64,000 nucleotides of DNA from contig CANFQX010000014.1 of the NCBI GenBank assembly GCA_947449255.1, positions 1 through 64,000 of the forward strand. The letters are read 5' to 3'. Under the pieces are notes generated by a model that saw only the letters and a list, made by a program, of their open reading frames with translations, had not been told where the DNA came from and did no database searches. The first letter of the stretch is position 1, and every line of letters begins with the position of its first letter. The position numbers and the translations under genes were made by a program. The stretch comes from Pseudobdellovibrionaceae bacterium. GTDB taxonomy: Bacteria; Bdellovibrionota; Bdellovibrionia; Bdellovibrionales; Bdellovibrionaceae. Shown here in pieces: positions 25,853-36,523 of this stretch.

Positions 25853-26701
25853 TTGGCAATTGATGGAATCCAAACTCGAACAAATATTCGTTCAAGCCTT
25901 CTTCTTTTTTTTATTTCATTGGGAATTGGAATAATTCCAAGGCAGGCTTTTGCCCTTTCATTCGATTCAAACCCACCGCGACAGCAGAGTGGGTTTCTTT
26001 TAGGCAATTCAAGTCCTAATGAAAAGCAATATTTGATAGCACAATCTGAACCCGATGAGGCCTATGATCCATTTTCAGATTACAGTGAATTCGATGAGGA
26101 TTCCGAGGAAGAGGCTGACGTCAATTTCTTCAGAAATGGCCGATTTCTAACTGTGGGCATCACCGGAGGATACGGTGGCTTTACCGGCAACTTTTCAGAC
26201 ATCTATACTGGATCACCCATTTTTGGATTGTATTTAACATACTTCTTTGATCTTCGACTTGCGATGAGTTTTGGATTTCTGACCGGTGATCATGCCGTAA
26301 AGTTCGATTCAAAATTGGAAACCTACACAGGAAATGTCTCCATGTCTTCGATCAATTTTGATCTCAAATATTATATGAACACACAAAATGTAACTCGCGG
26401 CCTGGCTGATCTCAACCCCTATTTTCTGGTCGGATTTGGACAGTTCTATCGCACTTACACGCTTGCAAAGCTGGATGGTTATAGCCGCGATTCCACGACT
26501 GGCTTTGATCTAGGCGCTGGGCTAGAAATACCTTTGATGCGCAAGAAAGCCTATCTGGGCCTTCAAGCGACTTACAATTATGTCGATTTCAACGACGAAA
26601 ATAAAGGTTCTATCTCATCCGGCGGACAAAGTGAGGAGCTCATTAAAAAAATATCTGGTGACCTTTTCAATATGCTTATTATTCTAGGAATGAATTTTTA
26701 A
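25853..26701 (+). CDS. Outer-membrane beta-barrel protein
   Basis: A 282-residue exported protein. The N-terminus has a signal peptide (SSLLLFFISLGIGIIPRQAFA). After an acidic linker (DPFSDYSEFDEDSEEEAD), the rest alternates amphipathic strands with aromatic girdles (FLTVGITGGYGGFTGNF, YLTYFFDLRLAMSFGFLTG, YLGLQATYNYVDFN) and ends in MNF, a C-terminal Phe typical of barrel proteins. It fits an 8- to 10-stranded OmpA-like porin or surface barrel; the ligand is unknown. The start is TTG, preceded by AGGGGG. Confidence 0.8.
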   Translation: MAIDGIQTRTNIRSSLLLFFISLGIGIIPRQAFALSFDSNPPRQQSGFLLGNSSPNEKQYLIAQSEPDEAYDPFSDYSEFDEDSEEEADVNFFRNGRFLTVGITGGYGGFTGNFSDIYTGSPIFGLYLTYFFDLRLAMSFGFLTGDHAVKFDSKLETYTGNVSMSSINFDLKYYMNTQNVTRGLADLNPYFLVGFGQFYRTYTLAKLDGYSRDSTTGFDLGAGLEIPLMRKKAYLGLQATYNYVDFNDENKGSISSGGQSEELIKKISGDLFNMLIILGMNF

Positions 26702-26703
26702 AT

Positions 26704-28062
26704 CTAAAACAATGTGATGATCTGCAATAAAAAACCAAGGGCAATGACTGCCGGAGCCACCCATTTCATAATAAATATCCACTGAGGATACATTGAGTAA
26801 CTCACAAGTTGTCCCTTTTCTAAGAAGGCTGACTCTTTTTGTTTTTCTGCAGTTCCCTTGTTAAAGGCCAACAACACCATCAAGGCGACAAGGGGCAAAA
26901 TCCAATTGATCAACAAAGAGTCCAAAAACTCAATCAGGGATTTCCCGTTGACTTTAACACCTTTAAAAACTGAGCCAGAAAGAGCTGGCATCACGGTTAA
27001 GGTCAAGGCCACAACACCAGAAAACCAGGTTGCTTTAACTCGGCCCATACTTTTGTTAATATCAACAAAATTAGAAACCACAACTTCCAACAAACCAATG
27101 CTGGCATTCAATGCCGCCAAATAAAGACAAATAAAAAAGAGCAGTCCAAATAAGGCGCCTCCAGGAATCCCCAGCAGATAGCTAGGTAAAACTTCAAACA
27201 TCAAGGCTGGGTCTGTCAGCGGAACATTAGAGGCTTGAAAGGCCACTGGGAAAATCATCATCACGGCGATAAGTGAAATCACACTGTCAACAAAGGCCAC
27301 GCGAATTCCCGCAGTGGGAACGTGATCCTCTTCACGCATATAGGAGCCATAGGTGACCATTGTACCAAAGCCAACAGACAAAGTAAAAAAGACATGCCCC
27401 AAGGCATGATTCAGAGAAGACATAGTTAGCTTTGAAAAATCTGGATAAAATAAAAACCTAAGAACTTCTGGTGTGGACGGCAATGAAAAAGATTTAACGA
27501 GCAAGATGATCACAAGACTTGCAAAAAGAGGCATCATATAACTGATCCACTTCTCTAGCCCCTCATGAATGCCCTTAGCAACGACCACAATAGTCATCAA
27601 AAGATGCGCGCTCGCCAGCATCAATTGAAGCCAACCGTTGGACATCAATGCAGCCAGATTAGCCTTGCTTGAAACATTTCCCGACTCTAAAAAGAGCGAG
27701 ACCACAAATTGAGTCATAAAATGCAAAACCCAACCGCTGATCACAGAGTAATAAGAAAGCACAACAATACTTAAAATCACAGCAAATCGACCAGACCACT
27801 TCAGCGCAGGTATGGATTTGTTTGCCATTTTCACAGTGGCAACCATCACTGACCTTCGGGTGTTTTTTCCAAGCATTAATTCTGCTATCAACATGGGTGC
27901 CCCGATGGCCAGCGCAATCAACACATACAGAAGTATAAAGGCTCCCCCGCCATTTTCGCCGACGACGTAGGGAAAACGCCAAAGATTACCAAGACCGCAG
28001 GCTGAGCCTATGGCCAAAAGGTAAAAACCAAAGCGAGTTCTCCATGCGCCGCGCTTAATCAT
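26704..28062 (-). CDS. Sodium-dependent NSS-family transporter
   Basis: A 452-residue, 11- to 12-helix neurotransmitter:sodium symporter homologue (LeuT fold). The signature GSACGLGNLWRFPYVVGENGGG at the N-terminus covers the unwound TM1 and Na+ site. Bacterial members import amino acids with Na+. The gene starts directly after the der stop (28063/28062) and is last in the iscS-mnmA-mtaB-rnc-era-der unit. Substrate not predictable. Confidence 0.9.
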   Translation of the reverse strand: MIKRGAWRTRFGFYLLAIGSACGLGNLWRFPYVVGENGGGAFILLYVLIALAIGAPMLIAELMLGKNTRRSVMVATVKMANKSIPALKWSGRFAVILSIVVLSYYSVISGWVLHFMTQFVVSLFLESGNVSSKANLAALMSNGWLQLMLASAHLLMTIVVVAKGIHEGLEKWISYMMPLFASLVIILLVKSFSLPSTPEVLRFLFYPDFSKLTMSSLNHALGHVFFTLSVGFGTMVTYGSYMREEDHVPTAGIRVAFVDSVISLIAVMMIFPVAFQASNVPLTDPALMFEVLPSYLLGIPGGALFGLLFFICLYLAALNASIGLLEVVVSNFVDINKSMGRVKATWFSGVVALTLTVMPALSGSVFKGVKVNGKSLIEFLDSLLINWILPLVALMVLLAFNKGTAEKQKESAFLEKGQLVSYSMYPQWIFIMKWVAPAVIALGFLLQIITLF

Positions 28063-29430
28063 CTATTGCGATCCACCCTTACGAGATTTCATACAGAATA
28101 TTCGAATCGGCAAACCATGAAGGTCCCACTTTTCTTTAATATTCTTGATCAAAAATCGACGATAAGAATTCGTCACTCCATCTGGATGATTGGCAAACGC
28201 AATAAACGCAGGTGGTTTTTGATATGTCTGAGTCACATAATAAAACTTAACATTCGTTGTGCCCCAGACTGGAGCTGGTGCTTTACGAATAGTCTCAAAA
28301 AAGAATTCATTCAGATCCGAAGTTGACACTTTAAAATTGATTTGATCAGAAACTCGCTCAATCGTTGAAAATAAATCTTCAACGCCAGAACCCGTTTTCG
28401 CGCTCGTAAAAACAACATGAACGTCATCAAAAAAATGAAAGGTCTGTTGAACTTGTTCACGAAAAACTTTTCGATATTCAGGAATCTCTTTAGCACCCAA
28501 ATCAGATTTGTTAGCAACGACGATCACCCCTTTGTGATCTTCCAGGATTGATTGCATAATTCGCGCATCCTGATCTGTGGGGCCAATCGTCCCATCAACC
28601 ATAAGCAAAACGATATCAGAACGTCGAATAGCTTCTTGTGATTTAAATGCTGAAATGATCTCTAAATCTTCTTCTCGTTTGGCCGACCGTCTAAGACCTG
28701 CTGTATCCACCAGAGTGTATTTTCGATCATTATAAATGAATGGCGAATCCACTGAATCGATTGTCGTACCTGCGATATCTGAAACCAACATTCTGTTTAC
28801 GCCAAGGAGCAAATTACAAATGGAACTTTTGCCCACATTAGGTTTCCCTACGATGGCAATATTCATTCCCTCTTTAACTGTTCCCTTGTTTTCAGGAATT
28901 TGCTTCGTGATCCATTCCAGAATATCGCCGACTCCTCGACGCTGTTCGAAGGAAGCCGCGATCATATCTACACCGAACTCATAAAAGTCAGCTTTGAATA
29001 ATTCCTCATCCATCACCGTATCCACTTTATTGAGCACCAACAAGAAGGGCTTCCCCGCCTGTTTCGCTACTCTGATAATGTCACGATCTTCGGGAAGCAA
29101 ACCAGCGCGTCCATCCATGATGGCTACAATTAGATCTACTGAATGCAAAAACTCTGTGACCTGTTCACGAATCAGCTTTGAAAAAATATCTCCCGCTTCA
29201 GTGATTCCACCTGTATCGATTAAATCAAACTGCTTACCCCAAATGTCAACGGGCTCAATATTTATATCTCGAGTGACCCCAGCCAGATTCTTAACGACTG
29301 CTTTTCGTGTCTCTGTGATTATATTAAATAAGGTAGATTTTCCAACATTAGGACGCCCAATAAGCGCCACTTTTGGAGGAAAATCAGACTTGAGTTCAAT
29401 CTTAAATTCACTCTTCTGATTCGATGACAT
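28063..29430 (-). CDS. der: Ribosome-assembly GTPase Der (EngA)
   Basis: A 455-residue double-GTPase protein: the first G domain has GRPNVGKSTLFN (about residue 24) and DTGG; the second has GKPNVGKSSICN (about 198) and DTAGL. The C-terminal KH-like domain ends in basic residues (CMKSRKGGSQ). Der is needed for 50S subunit maturation. Its ATG lies 23 bases inside the 3' end of era, so the two are cotranslated. Confidence 0.96.
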   Translation of the reverse strand: MSSNQKSEFKIELKSDFPPKVALIGRPNVGKSTLFNIITETRKAVVKNLAGVTRDINIEPVDIWGKQFDLIDTGGITEAGDIFSKLIREQVTEFLHSVDLIVAIMDGRAGLLPEDRDIIRVAKQAGKPFLLVLNKVDTVMDEELFKADFYEFGVDMIAASFEQRRGVGDILEWITKQIPENKGTVKEGMNIAIVGKPNVGKSSICNLLLGVNRMLVSDIAGTTIDSVDSPFIYNDRKYTLVDTAGLRRSAKREEDLEIISAFKSQEAIRRSDIVLLMVDGTIGPTDQDARIMQSILEDHKGVIVVANKSDLGAKEIPEYRKVFREQVQQTFHFFDDVHVVFTSAKTGSGVEDLFSTIERVSDQINFKVSTSDLNEFFFETIRKAPAPVWGTTNVKFYYVTQTYQKPPAFIAFANHPDGVTNSYRRFLIKNIKEKWDLHGLPIRIFCMKSRKGGSQ

Positions 29431-30316
29431 AACCCAACTCCTTCATAATTCTTTTATTTCCAAACCACTCTGGTTTCGATGCAACGTTCAAATCTAGGAA
29501 AACTTGCTCATCCAATAACTTTTCTAGTTCCTTCCGAGCATCCATTCCGATCTGCTTAATGACACTAGCACCTTTCCCAATGACGATAGCCTTATGACTT
29601 TCTTTCGAGACAATAATTTCGGCATAAATCTTTGGCAGGGGGGCTTGCTCATCAAATTTGATAATTCGAACGGCAATATTGTAGGGAATCTCGTGATGGA
29701 GATTCTCAAAACATTTTTCTCTGATAATCTCGGAAGCCATCTCACGCACATTTTCATTGGTAAAAAGCTCGACATCATAAAGTGGAGCCGGAGACTCTGG
29801 CATCAACTCCAAAAAGTCGATCAACATGGCTTCTCGCTCTTCAACGTCTTTCGCAGAAGCCTTTGCCGAAATCGACATGGACTTTCCACCCTTTTCTTCA
29901 ATCATTTTTTTCAGAATAAGAATGCGATGGGCTTTTTCTTCGATATCGGTTTTGGTAATCACACCAATCCATGGCTTCCCGCTTTTAGAAACCAAATCTA
30001 GAATTTGCGCTGCATCCTCAGACTTTTGTTCATCAACGCTGATTACGGCCAAAAGGGCATCTGAATTTGCTATAACATCATGCGCCTCCCTAGCCAAAAA
30101 TGCATTCAAACCTGAATCAGAATTGATCAACCCTGGAGCATCGACAAAGACAACCTGTCCTCGGTCCGTGCTCCAAATTCCAAGAATTCGACGGCGGGTG
30201 GTTTGGGGCTTAGCCGAAACGATGGACACTTTCTCATCAACGAGAAAGTTCATCAGTGTGCTCTTCCCCGCATTGGGCTGTCCAATCAACCCCAAAAATC
30301 CTGCTTTATAACTCAT
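29408..30316 (-). CDS. era: GTPase Era
   Basis: A 302-residue Era protein. The G1 motif is GQPNAGKSTLMNF, G3 is DAPG and G4 is TKTD; the C-terminal KH domain includes VIGKGASVIKQIG. Era binds the 3' end of 16S rRNA and acts in 30S maturation. It follows rnc with a single-base gap, the common rnc-era arrangement, and overlaps der. Confidence 0.96.
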   Translation of the reverse strand: MSYKAGFLGLIGQPNAGKSTLMNFLVDEKVSIVSAKPQTTRRRILGIWSTDRGQVVFVDAPGLINSDSGLNAFLAREAHDVIANSDALLAVISVDEQKSEDAAQILDLVSKSGKPWIGVITKTDIEEKAHRILILKKMIEEKGGKSMSISAKASAKDVEEREAMLIDFLELMPESPAPLYDVELFTNENVREMASEIIREKCFENLHHEIPYNIAVRIIKFDEQAPLPKIYAEIIVSKESHKAIVIGKGASVIKQIGMDARKELEKLLDEQVFLDLNVASKPEWFGNKRIMKELGYVIESEE

Positions 30317-30317
30317 T

Positions 30318-31025
30318 TTAACTCTCCTTAAATTTTAAATCTAATGCCATTTTTGCTGCCATTTGCTCAGCAATTTTTTTACTTCGTCCCCGACCCTGTG
30401 CCCACTCAATATCTTTGACTTTCAAACATATTAAAAAATCACGATCATGAGGCGGACCCTCTTCGGCTAAAACCTCATACCGGGGTGTCTCCTTCAATAA
30501 TTTGTGAACCAACTCCTGAAGGCGTGTTTTATAATCTTTTTCAAAATCTTCTTCGCCACAAACTTTATCAAATAGAGGTAAAAAAACTTTACCGATGAAA
30601 AGTTTTGCAAAATCAAAACCACCATCTAGATAGATCGCTCCGACAAGTGCTTCCAAGGCAGAGGATAGCAATCTTGGTTTCATGGCTCCGCCAGTTAAGA
30701 TTTCACCCTTTCCTAACTTTAAAAGTTTATTCAATTCAAGATCTCGAGCCAGCTCAAATAATATTTCTTCATTGACTATACTGGCACGTTTTTTGGACAA
30801 CCCACCTTCAGTATCTTGGGGGTAGCGTTCAAATAAAAAATCACCCACAACAAGATCCAAAACTGCATCTCCCAAAAATTCCAGTTTTTCGTTGTCTTCT
30901 TGATCATGATTGATATTTTTATTTTCATTTGCATAACTCTTATGAGTCAGGGCCCTATCCAACAACTTAGGCTCTTTAAACTTGTATCCAAGAATTTCTT
31001 CTAAATGTGAGATTGTATTATTCAT
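30318..31025 (-). CDS. rnc: Ribonuclease III
   Basis: A 235-residue RNase III. The signature NEKLEFLGDAVLDLVV carries the catalytic acidic residues, ALEALVGAIYLDGG is the second acidic motif, and a C-terminal double-stranded RNA-binding domain ends in GRGRSKKIAEQMAAKMAL. The ATG at 31025 overlaps the mtaB stop (ATGA), with GTGAGG about 10 bases upstream. It processes rRNA and structured mRNAs. Confidence 0.96.
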   Translation of the reverse strand: MNNTISHLEEILGYKFKEPKLLDRALTHKSYANENKNINHDQEDNEKLEFLGDAVLDLVVGDFLFERYPQDTEGGLSKKRASIVNEEILFELARDLELNKLLKLGKGEILTGGAMKPRLLSSALEALVGAIYLDGGFDFAKLFIGKVFLPLFDKVCGEEDFEKDYKTRLQELVHKLLKETPRYEVLAEEGPPHDRDFLICLKVKDIEWAQGRGRSKKIAEQMAAKMALDLKFKES

Positions 31026-32368
31026 GGAGCACAAACCTCACCTAAGAGATGACATTCCATCTGAGTTTTATTTGAGTGTTCATAACCTGTAATCTTAACT
31101 TCGATTTCTTGTCCTGCCCAATGCTCTAAAAAATCCTCTGCACCAGCAATTTGAACCGGCCAATAATCATGACTTAGACCCTGTCCACCCTTGGCTGAAT
31201 TCTTAAGAATTAAGACTCTTTTATTTTTACTCAACTGCAATTCAGCTTGTGCGGCAAATCGAAGAGAGCTCAGTTCCCTTATTTTTGCAGCCCGCTCGGC
31301 ACGAACGTGAGGATAAACCGAAACATCCAGGGCTGCAGCTCGAGTCCCTTGCCGTTCACTGTAGGGAAAGACATGAATTTTAGTCCAAGGAAGTTCTTTA
31401 AGCGTGTTTAAAGTATCCTGAAATTGCTCTTCAGTCTCCGTTGGAAAGCCTGTAATGACATCCATACCCACAAAGGATCCAGGAACTTTTTCTGAAATAG
31501 CCAGCAAGGACTTTTTAACATCCTCTTGAGTGTATTTTCGCTTCATATTGAACAAGACTTCCGTATTTGCACTCTGAATACTCATGTGAAAATGCGGACA
31601 CAATCTAGAGTCTTGGTAAAGATCTAGCAGCCGATCTGTAACCTCAACGGGCTCTAAGGATGACAAGCGAAAGCGTGGCATTTTTGTTCGCGCAAGAAGA
31701 TTCTCAATGAGATCTTCCATCACCATTTTTTTCCCGTTGATCTCATCTTCGTAATCACCAATATGAACACCAGTGAGAACAACCTCACGACAGCCCTCCG
31801 TATAGAGCTCATTGATTCGCTCGACTAATAGGGCTATGGATATGCTGCGACTTTTACCCCGCGCAAACGGAATAATACAATAAGTACAAAAACTATTGCA
31901 GCCATCTTGAATCTTTAAAAAAGACCGCGTGTGATTTTTTTCTATCCCACCGCCAGCTTCAAGATCTTCTTTTTTGAAAATATTAGATTTAAAAACCTTT
32001 TCTTGAAGTTCACCTCTAAAGTGTTTACCTAATAGCGTTGGCAAAGACCCCTTGTGCGAATTCGCAATGATCAAATCAGCTCCTGGCAGATCAACAAAAG
32101 ATCCGGTGTCAACTTGAGCCGCACAGCCTGTCACAACCACTGTGCAAAATGGATCTTTGACCTTCAGGCGACGAATATAACGAATAGCTTCCTTCGTCGC
32201 TTGAGCTGTGACCGCGCAGGTATTTAAGACATGAATACGAGCTGACTTATCGCCATGAATAACTGGAGAAAAGCCATGGGCATTTAAATTTTTTTGAATG
32301 AGGCCCGCATCATAGGTATTTACCTTACATCCAAACGTATGAACTTGGTATTTTAGAGTGTGATCCAT
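31022..32368 (-). CDS. mtaB: tRNA t6A37 methylthiotransferase MtaB-like
   Basis: A 448-residue radical-SAM methylthiotransferase. The N-terminal UPF0004 domain has [17 protein letters not shown] and GCAAQ, giving the three cysteines of the auxiliary cluster; the radical-SAM motif is CNSFCTYC in [21 protein letters not shown]. The VHIGDY segment and short C-terminus fit MtaB (t6A to ms2t6A) better than MiaB or RimO. It overlaps mnmA by 16 bases and rnc by 4, in a unit headed by the sulfur donor gene. Confidence 0.92.
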   Translation of the reverse strand: MDHTLKYQVHTFGCKVNTYDAGLIQKNLNAHGFSPVIHGDKSARIHVLNTCAVTAQATKEAIRYIRRLKVKDPFCTVVVTGCAAQVDTGSFVDLPGADLIIANSHKGSLPTLLGKHFRGELQEKVFKSNIFKKEDLEAGGGIEKNHTRSFLKIQDGCNSFCTYCIIPFARGKSRSISIALLVERINELYTEGCREVVLTGVHIGDYEDEINGKKMVMEDLIENLLARTKMPRFRLSSLEPVEVTDRLLDLYQDSRLCPHFHMSIQSANTEVLFNMKRKYTQEDVKKSLLAISEKVPGSFVGMDVITGFPTETEEQFQDTLNTLKELPWTKIHVFPYSERQGTRAAALDVSVYPHVRAERAAKIRELSSLRFAAQAELQLSKNKRVLILKNSAKGGQGLSHDYWPVQIAGAEDFLEHWAGQEIEVKITGYEHSNKTQMECHLLGEVCAP

Positions 32369-33435
32369 CCGCCCCCCACAAGTTCTTTATCGCGATAAAA
32401 AACAGCAGCCTGCCCTGGTGTTACTGCCCGTTGTGGCTCCGCAAAATTCAGCAAGAGGCCCGTCGATGTTTTTTCAATTTTTGCTGGTGATCCCTTGTGT
32501 TGATAACGAATTTTTACGTTCATGATTTCACCATCGGCTATGTCACTTAAAAGTCTTGGATCAACAACTTTGATTTGGTGGGAATAAAGATATTTTTCAT
32601 CTCCAATCCAAACTGAATTGTCTTGAGCATCTATTTTAACTACAAAGAGCTTTTCGTGATAATCCATCCCTAAGCCCTTACTTTGGCCATAGGTAAAATG
32701 ATGAATCCCCTCATGCTTTGCCATGACCTCACCAGAAGGAAAGCGTTTTAATAGACCTTTTTTGGAATCTAGGATGCTTTTTGGAACCTGGCTGCTAATA
32801 AAATTCTGATAGCCCTGATTACCAACAAAGCAAATTCCCTGAGAGTCTTTTTTGCGAGCGGTGCTCAAACCTTTTTTTTCTGAATAATCACGAACATCAG
32901 GTTTTTTCATGTCACCAATTGGAAATAAAAGTTTCGAGACCAGTTGAGGATCAATCGTAAACAAGAAATAAGTCTGATCTTTCCAATCATCAGCAGAAGT
33001 ATGAATTGAGGCCCGCCCTAACTTATCAAAAACAATTTTTGCATAGTGACCCGTTGCCAAATAGTCGCATTCAAGTTCTTGCATCTTTCGAACAAGATGA
33101 TCAAATTTTAAATAGGTGTTGCAGTTCACACATGGAAGTGGAGTCTGTCCCTCTAAATAAGATTTTAAGAAGGGATCGATAACGGAGGCTTTAAACTTTG
33201 CTTCGCAATTTAGAACATAGAATGGAATCCCCAATCGATCAGCTACCGATCGTGCATCATCCACGTCGACACTTGAGCAACAAGTCCCATTTCCCTCTTG
33301 AATATCACAAGAAGAATAATCCCAAACCTGCATGGTTGCGCCAATGACTTCATAACCTTGCTCTACCAAAAGTGCAGCAGCAGCAGAGCTATCCACTCCT
33401 CCACTCATTGCCACAAGAACTCTACCTTTAGACAT
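32353..33435 (-). CDS. mnmA: tRNA-specific 2-thiouridylase MnmA
   Basis: A 360-residue MnmA. The PP-loop SGGVDS is at residues 11-16; the catalytic cysteine pair lies in [11 protein letters not shown] and [17 protein letters not shown] and DQTYFLF are conserved. It thiolates U34 of Lys, Glu and Gln tRNAs using sulfur relayed from a cysteine desulfurase, which is encoded by the gene immediately upstream. The ATG at 33435 overlaps that gene by 8 bases and has GGAGG 8 bases upstream, ruling out the longer frame from 33492. Confidence 0.96.
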   Translation of the reverse strand: MSKGRVLVAMSGGVDSSAAAALLVEQGYEVIGATMQVWDYSSCDIQEGNGTCCSSVDVDDARSVADRLGIPFYVLNCEAKFKASVIDPFLKSYLEGQTPLPCVNCNTYLKFDHLVRKMQELECDYLATGHYAKIVFDKLGRASIHTSADDWKDQTYFLFTIDPQLVSKLLFPIGDMKKPDVRDYSEKKGLSTARKKDSQGICFVGNQGYQNFISSQVPKSILDSKKGLLKRFPSGEVMAKHEGIHHFTYGQSKGLGMDYHEKLFVVKIDAQDNSVWIGDEKYLYSHQIKVVDPRLLSDIADGEIMNVKIRYQHKGSPAKIEKTSTGLLLNFAEPQRAVTPGQAAVFYRDKELVGGGWITL

Positions 33436-34672
33436 GATTTGATCCTCCCACGGCACTGCAAATTTGTGCGGTTGCACAATTATCGGCATCACTCAACGTT
33501 CTCAGTCTGGTCACCACAGATTTTAGGGTCTCCACAAAACTTTCAATTTGCTCCAATGTCGTGTCCCAACCAAGACTGACGCGCAGACTGTTCTGAGCTT
33601 CATCACGACTTAATCCCATTGCCAACAATGCGGGACTGGGCTCAGGGTTTCCACTTGAACAGGCGGCCCCAGTGCTCACGGCAAACCCTTTTAGATCTAA
33701 TGACATGAGCATTGTTTCACCATCCACTCCAAGCAACACCAAAGAACTTGTATTGGGTAAGCGCGGAGTCTCACTAGCTGTAACAGTGACATCTGAAATT
33801 TCAGAAAGAATTCTGCTTTCCATGTGATTTCGTATTTTAGAAATTGATTTTGCTTTTTCGGCAATAAATGCAGTCCTTTTTGCAACCACGCCTAGACAGC
33901 CTATACCCATTGTATTTTCTGTCCCACCTCGACGATGTCGCTCTTGAGCGCCACCATGGATCAATGGATTGAGTTGGGTTCCTCGTTTAGCAAACAAGAA
34001 ACCGCTTCCCTTGATAGAATTAAATTTATGTCCAGAGAAGGAAGCAAAATCAACATTTAGAGCACTGAGATTAATTTCTATTTTACCAAAAGCTTGAACG
34101 GCATCGGTATGAAAGAGAGCTCCGCGAGCGTGAGCCATGGTGGCCATTTGTTCAATAGGAAATAAAGTTCCAGTTTCATTATTTGCCATCATAACAGAAA
34201 CCAAGGCTGTCTTTTCAGAAAGATGACTTTGATAAAATTCTAGATCAATTTCCCCACGACGATTCACTGGTATTATATCAACTTCGGCGCCCATTGATTT
34301 TAAATACATCAGAGTTTTAAAAACGGCTGGATGCTCTACTGCTGAACACATATAGTGATTGCGAATTTCTTTTGATGTCCCATTCACTTTTAGCTTTTGA
34401 ATTTGCTCGAGCTGATAAAACTCAAAAATTCCCTTGATCACAAAATTATTAGCTTCACTTCCACCCACCGTAAAAATGATCTCCAAAGGACTCACTTTAA
34501 AGGACTCAGCTATGGCTTTCCTTGAATCTCGAATAATATTTTTTGGCATTCGACCCGCTTGATGTATTGAGCTGGGATTTCCCCATGCAGCCGCAAATCC
34601 TGGCAAAGCTTCCAGAACTTCACCACAGACAGGTGTTGTGGCGTTGTGATCGAGATAAATGAATGATTTCAT
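33428..34672 (-). CDS. iscS: Cysteine desulfurase (NifS/IscS class)
   Basis: A 414-residue PLP enzyme. [12 protein letters not shown] begins the fold, the PLP-lysine lies in [19 protein letters not shown] holds a conserved histidine, and the persulfide cysteine is in [17 protein letters not shown]. It supplies sulfur to MnmA downstream and probably to Fe-S assembly. About 12 extra residues ([17 protein letters not shown]) before the VEHPA strand make it longer than usual. The start is uncertain: ATG at 34672 or 34681, neither with a strong Shine-Dalgarno. Confidence 0.93.
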   Translation of the reverse strand: MKSFIYLDHNATTPVCGEVLEALPGFAAAWGNPSSIHQAGRMPKNIIRDSRKAIAESFKVSPLEIIFTVGGSEANNFVIKGIFEFYQLEQIQKLKVNGTSKEIRNHYMCSAVEHPAVFKTLMYLKSMGAEVDIIPVNRRGEIDLEFYQSHLSEKTALVSVMMANNETGTLFPIEQMATMAHARGALFHTDAVQAFGKIEINLSALNVDFASFSGHKFNSIKGSGFLFAKRGTQLNPLIHGGAQERHRRGGTENTMGIGCLGVVAKRTAFIAEKAKSISKIRNHMESRILSEISDVTVTASETPRLPNTSSLVLLGVDGETMLMSLDLKGFAVSTGAACSSGNPEPSPALLAMGLSRDEAQNSLRVSLGWDTTLEQIESFVETLKSVVTRLRTLSDADNCATAQICSAVGGSNHV

Positions 34673-34740
34673 GTGGGTCATAAGTTTGCGCAACCTAGCA
34701 TGTTTCTTAAATATATGAAACCTCTATATTTTTTTGCCAA

Positions 34741-34887
34741 TTGAAGGTGTTCAACGTTTTACCAAATATGCAAAAACTACAGGCATTTTGCCCACCCTAA
34801 GTCTGGGTGGACCTGAAACCGGGCAAAGAAGTGGCTTTTCTGGACCTGAGGCTCAGGTTTTTTATTAAAACTCCGATAGGATAAAAG
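34741..34887 (+). promoter_or_regulatory. Candidate promoter and two-hairpin leader upstream of the gene at 34888
   Basis: TTGAAG (34741-34746) and AAATAT (34764-34769), 17 bases apart, could be a sigma-70 promoter. The leader then contains hairpin 1, CCACCC-taagtct-GGGTGG (34792-34810), and hairpin 2, ACCTGAG-g-CTCAGGT (34844-34858), the latter running straight into tttttt. Hairpin 2 plus T run has the form of an intrinsic terminator 30 bases before the start codon, so attenuation is possible. GGACCTGA occurs twice (34809 and 34842). Confidence 0.4.
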
Positions 34888-36033
34888 ATGGGAAAGCAAA
34901 ACTGGTTTGAACACTTTAAACATAAACTTCAAGGACTTACGCCAGCTTTTGAAATGAGCGATGGCCAACTCAGTCTGCTTTGTTTTGCATTAAAAAATAG
35001 CTATTTAAACGAACAGGACTATTTGGATTGGGCTTCAAATTATTTTGGTCTACCAATATTAAAACCTGACTTTTTTGTATCAAATCCACAACCTTCTGAC
35101 TTTTTTTCAAAGTGGAACTCTATCTTTCCATGGTCTGTGGAATGCTTGCCTGTTGCTGAATGGGATGGCTCCTTAATTGTAGCTAGCCTCCAACCTCCGG
35201 AACAACTTCCTGACAGCCCTAACTTTATTTTTGTTTTAACATCGTTAGAACAGCTTGAAGCCACCTGGCATAATTTACAGGACAGCACCTCTCCGGAGAT
35301 TTCTCTGCCGCCTCTGCCTGACGGTCTGATTTTAGAAAATATGCCCATGAATTCATCACAAAATAGCCCTGAACGCACATTTACATTCGATGATCTCAAA
35401 GAGGACAAAACAAATTACATTGAAAATTTAGATGATAAAGTGGTCTTAAAAGCCCCCCCGCTAGTCATAAAGGACCTTTCCGATGTTGAAAGAACGCAAA
35501 TAGAGCCACATCCCCAAAAAAGCACAAGTCTCAATTTAGATTCGCCGGGCCGAGAAATAGAAGAACAAACTTTCATTTCAAAAAGCCTCGATAATGATAA
35601 TAATGCTGCTCTAGCTAGAAAAATAAAATCAACGTTTGATCAAATGAAAATTCATTTTGAAAAGGCCATGATTTTATCCATAGATAAAAATGAAACGAAA
35701 GCTTTTGTTATTGCTTGGGACTCAGGTTTTGAAGGCAAACATAAGGAAGATTCAATAATTCCACTCAAGACTCCAAGTATGTTCAATATAGTGGCCGCCA
35801 CTTCAAAGCCTTATCATGGCTATGTTTCATTGAATGACATCAATGAAAAGTTTTTTGAGACTTGGAACCATGGCGAGATTCCAGACCATATCACGATAGT
35901 CCCTATTTTATTTCAGGAAAAATTAGTCGGCATGCTCATGGGTTTTGCGGATAAATCCGCTTATAACAAAGCATCACTGCAACTTGCAGAAAAGTTATCC
36001 AACCAATTCTTAGCGGATTTAGAGGCTGCTTAA
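34888..36033 (+). CDS. Unknown protein with MshEN-like N-terminus and GAF-like C-terminus
   Basis: A 381-residue soluble protein. The first 130 residues (YFGLPILKPDFFVSN ... WSVECLPVAEWDGSLIVASLQPP) resemble the MshEN / type II secretion ATPase N-terminal domain that in known cases binds c-di-GMP, but no ATPase follows. A polar linker (about 150-250) leads to a GAF-like domain (KAMILSIDKNETKAFVIAWD ... ITIVPILFQEKLVGMLMGFAD). Both assignments are from pattern only. The architecture suggests a cytoplasmic signalling or gliding/pilus regulatory protein. AGGAT lies about 7 bases before the ATG. Confidence 0.55.
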   Translation: MGKQNWFEHFKHKLQGLTPAFEMSDGQLSLLCFALKNSYLNEQDYLDWASNYFGLPILKPDFFVSNPQPSDFFSKWNSIFPWSVECLPVAEWDGSLIVASLQPPEQLPDSPNFIFVLTSLEQLEATWHNLQDSTSPEISLPPLPDGLILENMPMNSSQNSPERTFTFDDLKEDKTNYIENLDDKVVLKAPPLVIKDLSDVERTQIEPHPQKSTSLNLDSPGREIEEQTFISKSLDNDNNAALARKIKSTFDQMKIHFEKAMILSIDKNETKAFVIAWDSGFEGKHKEDSIIPLKTPSMFNIVAATSKPYHGYVSLNDINEKFFETWNHGEIPDHITIVPILFQEKLVGMLMGFADKSAYNKASLQLAEKLSNQFLADLEAA

Positions 36034-36036
36034 CTT

Positions 36037-36523
36037 CTATAAAATCCTTGATTTTATACGGCGTTGACCTTCAATTTCAGTTGTTTCGATCTTTACCTCA
36101 ATCCGTTGCCAATGAATTGGTAAGTACTCGTAATTCAAGCGTTGCGCCCACTCTATGACAACCAAACCATCTTCCGAATAAAAGAGATCCCAAAAGCCAG
36201 AGCTTTCAAGATCTTCATCATCCTTCAAGCGGTACAGATCAACATGATCCAAAGTCTTGCCTTGAATATTTTTGTAAGCAAGGTGAATTGCAAATGAAGG
36301 AGACTGGGCATTATTCATTCCCATTAACTGAGCAATGATGCGGGTTGAAGTTGTCTTACCCGCCCCCACTTCTCCATTGAGTAAAATTAAGCAGCGATCA
36401 CTTATCACTCCTAAAAATTCCCTCCAATAAGATTCCAATTCATGAATATTTAGAATTTCACGCTCAGAACTAAGAATATTTTCCAGTGAAGTTGCACTTT
36501 CTGTTGAAGTTAAAATTTTTCAT
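36037..36523 (-). pseudogene. tsaE: TsaE, t6A-biosynthesis ATPase, with an apparent one-base frameshift just after the start codon
   Basis: The main frame (TTG 36438 to 36037) contains the TsaE core: Walker A LLNGEVGAGKTTSTR, SPSFAIHLAYKN, HVDLYRL and VVIEWAQR. The same frame stays open upstream, reading ILTSTESATSLENILSSERE, a normal TsaE beginning, but meets TGA before any ATG. An ATG at 36523 reads ATGAAAAATTTTAAC in another frame; removing one A of the A5 run gives MKILTSTESA and joins both parts into about 161 residues, the family length. Either the base is an error, or translation starts at a rare codon such as CTG. TsaE works with TsaB/TsaD on t6A37 of tRNA. Confidence 0.75.

Noticed and set aside
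33428-34672. Selenium-related or nitrogen-fixation NifS
   Set aside because: The neighbours mnmA and mtaB point to sulfur supply for tRNA thiolation; no nif or sel genes are present.
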